Shown in pieces: positions 61,607-64,000 of a DNA stretch of 64,000 nt. The translations under genes and the position numbers were made by a program. The stretch spans positions 1 to 64,000 of the forward strand of contig NZ_FCOJ02000038.1 in the NCBI RefSeq assembly GCF_001545035.1. The letters are read 5' to 3'. Source of the stretch: Caballeronia glebae. Its GTDB lineage: Bacteria; Pseudomonadota; Gammaproteobacteria; Burkholderiales; Burkholderiaceae. Positions within the stretch are counted from its first letter, which is position 1. Each line of letters starts with the position of its first letter. Under the pieces are notes generated by a model. That model had not been told where the DNA came from, did not search any database, and saw only the letters and a list, made by a program, of their open reading frames with translations.

Positions 61607-62710
61607 TTAGCCGCGCGCCTTCGCAATCGCGGCGAGATTGCCCTCGCCGAAGCCGTGATGCCCGCGCCGCTCGACGATCTCGAAGAACATGTCGCCGGGC
61701 TTGCGTTCGACGAAGGTTTGCAGGAAAAGCTGCGGCGTGCCGTCGGGGAGAATCTCGCCGTCGACGAGAATGCCGCGCGTGCGCAATTTATCGATATCGA
61801 GGCCGTGGCCCGCCAGACGCTCGTCGATCTCGTCGTAATAGCGCGGCGGCGGCTGCAGGAAGCGCACGCCGCGCGCCATCAACGCATCGACGGAAGCGAA
61901 GATATCCGCCGACGCCAGCGCGATATGCTGCACGCCCTCGCCTTCGTGACCGGGCAGATATTGCTGCATCAGGTCCGTGCGATACGTGCCTTCCTCGTAC
62001 ACCGGAATGCGGATCGAGCCGCACGGCGAGAGCGTGACGGCGGAATCCTGCGACACATGCCAGTCCGGATGCACCTGATGAATCTCCGAGAAGTGCAGCA
62101 CTTCGCGGTAAAAATCGAGCCATTCCTGGATACGGCCCGCGCCGACCGTCTGCGTGAAGTGGTCCACTTCGAGCAGGCCCGTGCCGGCGGCGTGGGCGAG
62201 CGCCCCTGAAATCGGACGAAAGTCGATGTCGTATATCGACGCTTCGCTGCCGCTGCCCTTGCCCGGCCAGTGATCGACGAAATAAATATGCGAGTCGCCG
62301 ATGCCCTGAATCGCCGGAATCGCGAGTTCGTTCGGGCCGATTTTCTCGCCCTCGAAATCCCACGCCCCGTATTCGAGCGCGCGCTCATGGGCGACCTGCG
62401 CATCGAGCACGCGAATGCCGATCGCGGCGATGCCGACGCCATGCGATTCCGCGAAACGCGACGCGAACGAATCCGGCTCCGCGTTCAGCAGAAAATTCAT
62501 GCTGCCCTGGCTAAAGAGCGTCACGGCCTTGCTGATATGCCGCGCAACCGGCACGAAGCCGAGCGTCTCGAACAGTCGGGAAAGTCCCTCGGGATCGGGG
62601 CTGGAAAACTCGACGAACTCCAGCCCCGCGATGCCGAGCGGATTGTCGCCGAGGTTCGAATCGGGCGTCGCGCGGGCGGAGGAAGAGGAGTCGGGCTGGG
62701 TCATCGGCAA
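61607..62710 (-). CDS. hppD: 4-hydroxyphenylpyruvate dioxygenase
   Basis: A 367-residue enzyme with two VOC halves. Iron ligands: His in LLEVDHFTQ, His in GVQHIALAS and Glu in MFFEIVERRG; RRGHHGFGEGN is the conserved C-terminal HPPD signature. It converts 4-hydroxyphenylpyruvate to homogentisate in tyrosine breakdown. It may link to tyramine oxidation only indirectly. The start is at 62710 or two codons on (62704). Confidence 0.94.
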   Translation of the reverse strand: MPMTQPDSSSSARATPDSNLGDNPLGIAGLEFVEFSSPDPEGLSRLFETLGFVPVARHISKAVTLFSQGSMNFLLNAEPDSFASRFAESHGVGIAAIGIRVLDAQVAHERALEYGAWDFEGEKIGPNELAIPAIQGIGDSHIYFVDHWPGKGSGSEASIYDIDFRPISGALAHAAGTGLLEVDHFTQTVGAGRIQEWLDFYREVLHFSEIHQVHPDWHVSQDSAVTLSPCGSIRIPVYEEGTYRTDLMQQYLPGHEGEGVQHIALASADIFASVDALMARGVRFLQPPPRYYDEIDERLAGHGLDIDKLRTRGILVDGEILPDGTPQLFLQTFVERKPGDMFFEIVERRGHHGFGEGNLAAIAKARG

Positions 62711-62881
62711 TACCTCGAAAATGTACGATCTGGTTCACGGACGCAAAACTAACACGTCCGGCCGCCTTCGTGCGACCCGCGGCTTCGTCGAAATGGCCGC
62801 CATGGATTCGCCTAGAGTAGCGGCAGCGGGATCGCCGTGTCAAAACCGGGCCGCCCGACGCGTCCCGGCCGATCGTAGCAT

Positions 62882-63130
62882 TCAGGCGGCGAGACGCTGG
62901 GCGCTCATCGACGGGCGCTTCGCTTGCGGCGGAAACACGTTCCAGGTGCCGTCGTCATGGCGAAAGAAGATGATCGCGAGCGGGCCGCCCGGATGCTGCG
63001 CTTCGATGCAGACATAGCGCGCGCCGGTGATATGCGAACGGCACAGGCGCACGACGCGTGCCGGACGCGCGGGCGTCGGGGCGAGCCATTTGTCGACGGC
63101 CCAGTGCAGCGAGTTTTCGGTGGTTTGCAT
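62882..63130 (-). CDS. Small hypothetical protein
   Basis: An 82-residue basic protein (HWAVDKWLAPTPARPARVVR, then YVCIEAQHPGGPLAIIFFRH). It has a beta-rich look and no known domain. The start MQTTENSL at 63130 was chosen. It lies 37 bp after the LRAT gene and may be cotranscribed with it. Confidence 0.6.
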   Translation of the reverse strand: MQTTENSLHWAVDKWLAPTPARPARVVRLCRSHITGARYVCIEAQHPGGPLAIIFFRHDDGTWNVFPPQAKRPSMSAQRLAA

Positions 63131-63167
63131 GATGGTCTCCTCGGAATCGATCGGCAAGACGTGCGGT

Positions 63168-63671
63168 TCAGGCTGCGAGCGCCGCGTTCATGCGGCGGCG
63201 GCGTTCGGCGGCGACATAGGCGCGGAAAAGTCCCGCTACGGCTCTGACGGCCGCGCGCGGATGGACGAAGCACGCTTGCACCTGACGGCTGCGGGCGCGG
63301 CCGTCGAGGCACCACGTAACGAAGTGTTCGCAGTTGTTGGTCAGCAGGTGATACTGGTCTTCGCCGAGACGGCTGCGGGCGCGGCGCACCGCTTCCATGC
63401 CGACGAACTTCGCGGCCGGATTCTGGCGGATCGTGACGTCATGGCCGGCGGCGAACTGCTCGACCGAGACTTCCTCGACCGGACCGCGATGCAGCGACTT
63501 CGCGAAACCGGCGTAGTGGATGACCATGCCGTTGCCGGCGTAGATGCCGTGGTGTTCGTAGCCCGAGCGGCGCGTAACGAGTTCGGTGCCGAGCGCAGGT
63601 TCGTCGTCGAGCGAGAAGCCGCTCGCGGCGGCTTGCTGGTCGATCAGTCCGATTTGTTGGTTGGTTGACAT
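63168..63671 (-). CDS. LRAT/H-REV107-like NlpC/P60-superfamily protein
   Basis: A 167-residue protein. The catalytic His is in YEHHGIYAGNGMVIHYAG, and the catalytic Cys is in LLTNNCEHFVTWCLDG, the NCEHF motif of lecithin:retinol-acyltransferase-type enzymes. Relatives are acyltransferases or phospholipases. No signal peptide is seen. The start MSTNQQIG at 63671 was chosen. Confidence 0.85.
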   Translation of the reverse strand: MSTNQQIGLIDQQAAASGFSLDDEPALGTELVTRRSGYEHHGIYAGNGMVIHYAGFAKSLHRGPVEEVSVEQFAAGHDVTIRQNPAAKFVGMEAVRRARSRLGEDQYHLLTNNCEHFVTWCLDGRARSRQVQACFVHPRAAVRAVAGLFRAYVAAERRRRMNAALAA

Positions 63672-64000
63672 GGCTGGCTCCGATTTTTCTTCGCTTGGCG
63701 TCAGGTGTTTGTTTGACGCCGGGTTGCCTAGCCATTTGCATCTTCCTTGCCAGCCTTTATAAGTTATTGATTTATATCGATTTACGGTAAATCGCGAGCG
63801 GTTATCAACGGCGTTGTGTTTTTGCTCGGCCAACAGTTTCTAGCGGTGTTTGTTGGATCGGCTGCACCAGAATCCGCGTCGCCCGTGTCTTGTCCGCAGG
63901 TATGAGACGCGCGCCGCGTGTGTTGGATATGCGGCGCGTCGCCAACATCGCTTGTTGGCGGCAATCCAACGAATGCGGTTCCGGACAATTCCCGCCGCAA
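63672..64000. other. Right-edge region without a clear gene
   Basis: 329 bases. A weak minus-strand frame covers 63782-64000 but shows no protein-like pattern. Several TGTTGG/CCAACA words give small dyads. It probably holds the promoter of the LRAT gene. Confidence 0.35.

Noticed and set aside
1..64000. CRISPR arrays, insertion sequences or prophage
   Set aside because: No regularly spaced repeats, transposase, terminal inverted repeats or phage structural genes were seen.

Overview
The window is high-GC DNA (visibly about 60-65 percent) with dense genes, short overlapping ATGA operon junctions and many LysR/AraC/GntR regulators. The gene families (OmpC-like porin ending in HNF, H-NS-like YxDPxTGxTWSGRGRxP proteins, PDR/VanB-type reductases, DUF4148, HPPD, Kup) point to a soil- or plant-associated Burkholderiaceae member of the Paraburkholderia/Caballeronia type. 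This is an inference from content; no 16S or marker gene is present to settle it.

Region 1 (0.2-9.4 kb): a tRNA-Val, a small membrane protein and a DUF429 protein, followed by a tightly packed leftward eight-gene operon. Read from its promoter it encodes the TTQ aromatic amine dehydrogenase large subunit, the maturation proteins AauE and AauD, the small TTQ subunit AauA, two c-type cytochromes, an aldehyde dehydrogenase and a porin. An AraC-family regulator lies just upstream. Region 2 (9.9-20.9 kb): an almost complete indole-3-acetate (auxin) catabolic iac set: iacF, a LysR regulator, iacCD, iacABIHE and iacG. It is interleaved with a two-component system whose kinase and response-regulator genes sit on opposite sides of iacABIHE. 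Together the two regions look like one route: aromatic amine (tryptamine) to arylacetaldehyde in the periplasm, then arylacetate (IAA), then catechol by the iac enzymes. Two genes here are out of frame: iacH (one extra base) and an exported NTF2-like gene (one extra GTGC unit in a (GTGC)4 tract).

Region 3 (21.5-28 kb): OHCU decarboxylase, LysR, an MFS transporter and two 5-hydroxyisourate-hydrolase-like proteins (one with a Tat signal), without a urate oxidase. A decayed stretch with a LysR stub and an aldehyde dehydrogenase stub follows, along with an H-NS-like protein carrying two DNA-binding motifs, a VOC protein and Ohr. Region 4 (28.2-36.7 kb): a tandem alpha/beta hydrolase, then a Rieske oxygenase/reductase pair with a divergent GntR regulator and an MFS transporter, and a GcvA-like LysR.

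Region 5 (36.7-46 kb): a roughly 1 kb gene-free stretch ending in a strong orphan terminator, then a two-component system divergent from a periplasmic methionine-sulfoxide repair operon (Tat-exported MsrB, DipZ-like CcdA-thioredoxin fusion, exported MsrA). Next comes a deletion scar that fuses the remnants of a divergent aminotransferase/argP pair, then DUF427, DUF4148 and a ketopantoate reductase. Region 6 (46.5-64 kb): a FadR-type GntR regulator, ferritin-like protein, 1-Cys peroxiredoxin, cationic amino acid permease, CoA transferase, Kup, a shikimate dehydrogenase paralogue, a lower-GC block of exported proteins, an ECF sigma/anti-sigma pair divergent from a metallophosphoesterase-cupredoxin pair, HPPD, and an LRAT-domain protein. 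No integrase, transposase, CRISPR array or rRNA was seen.
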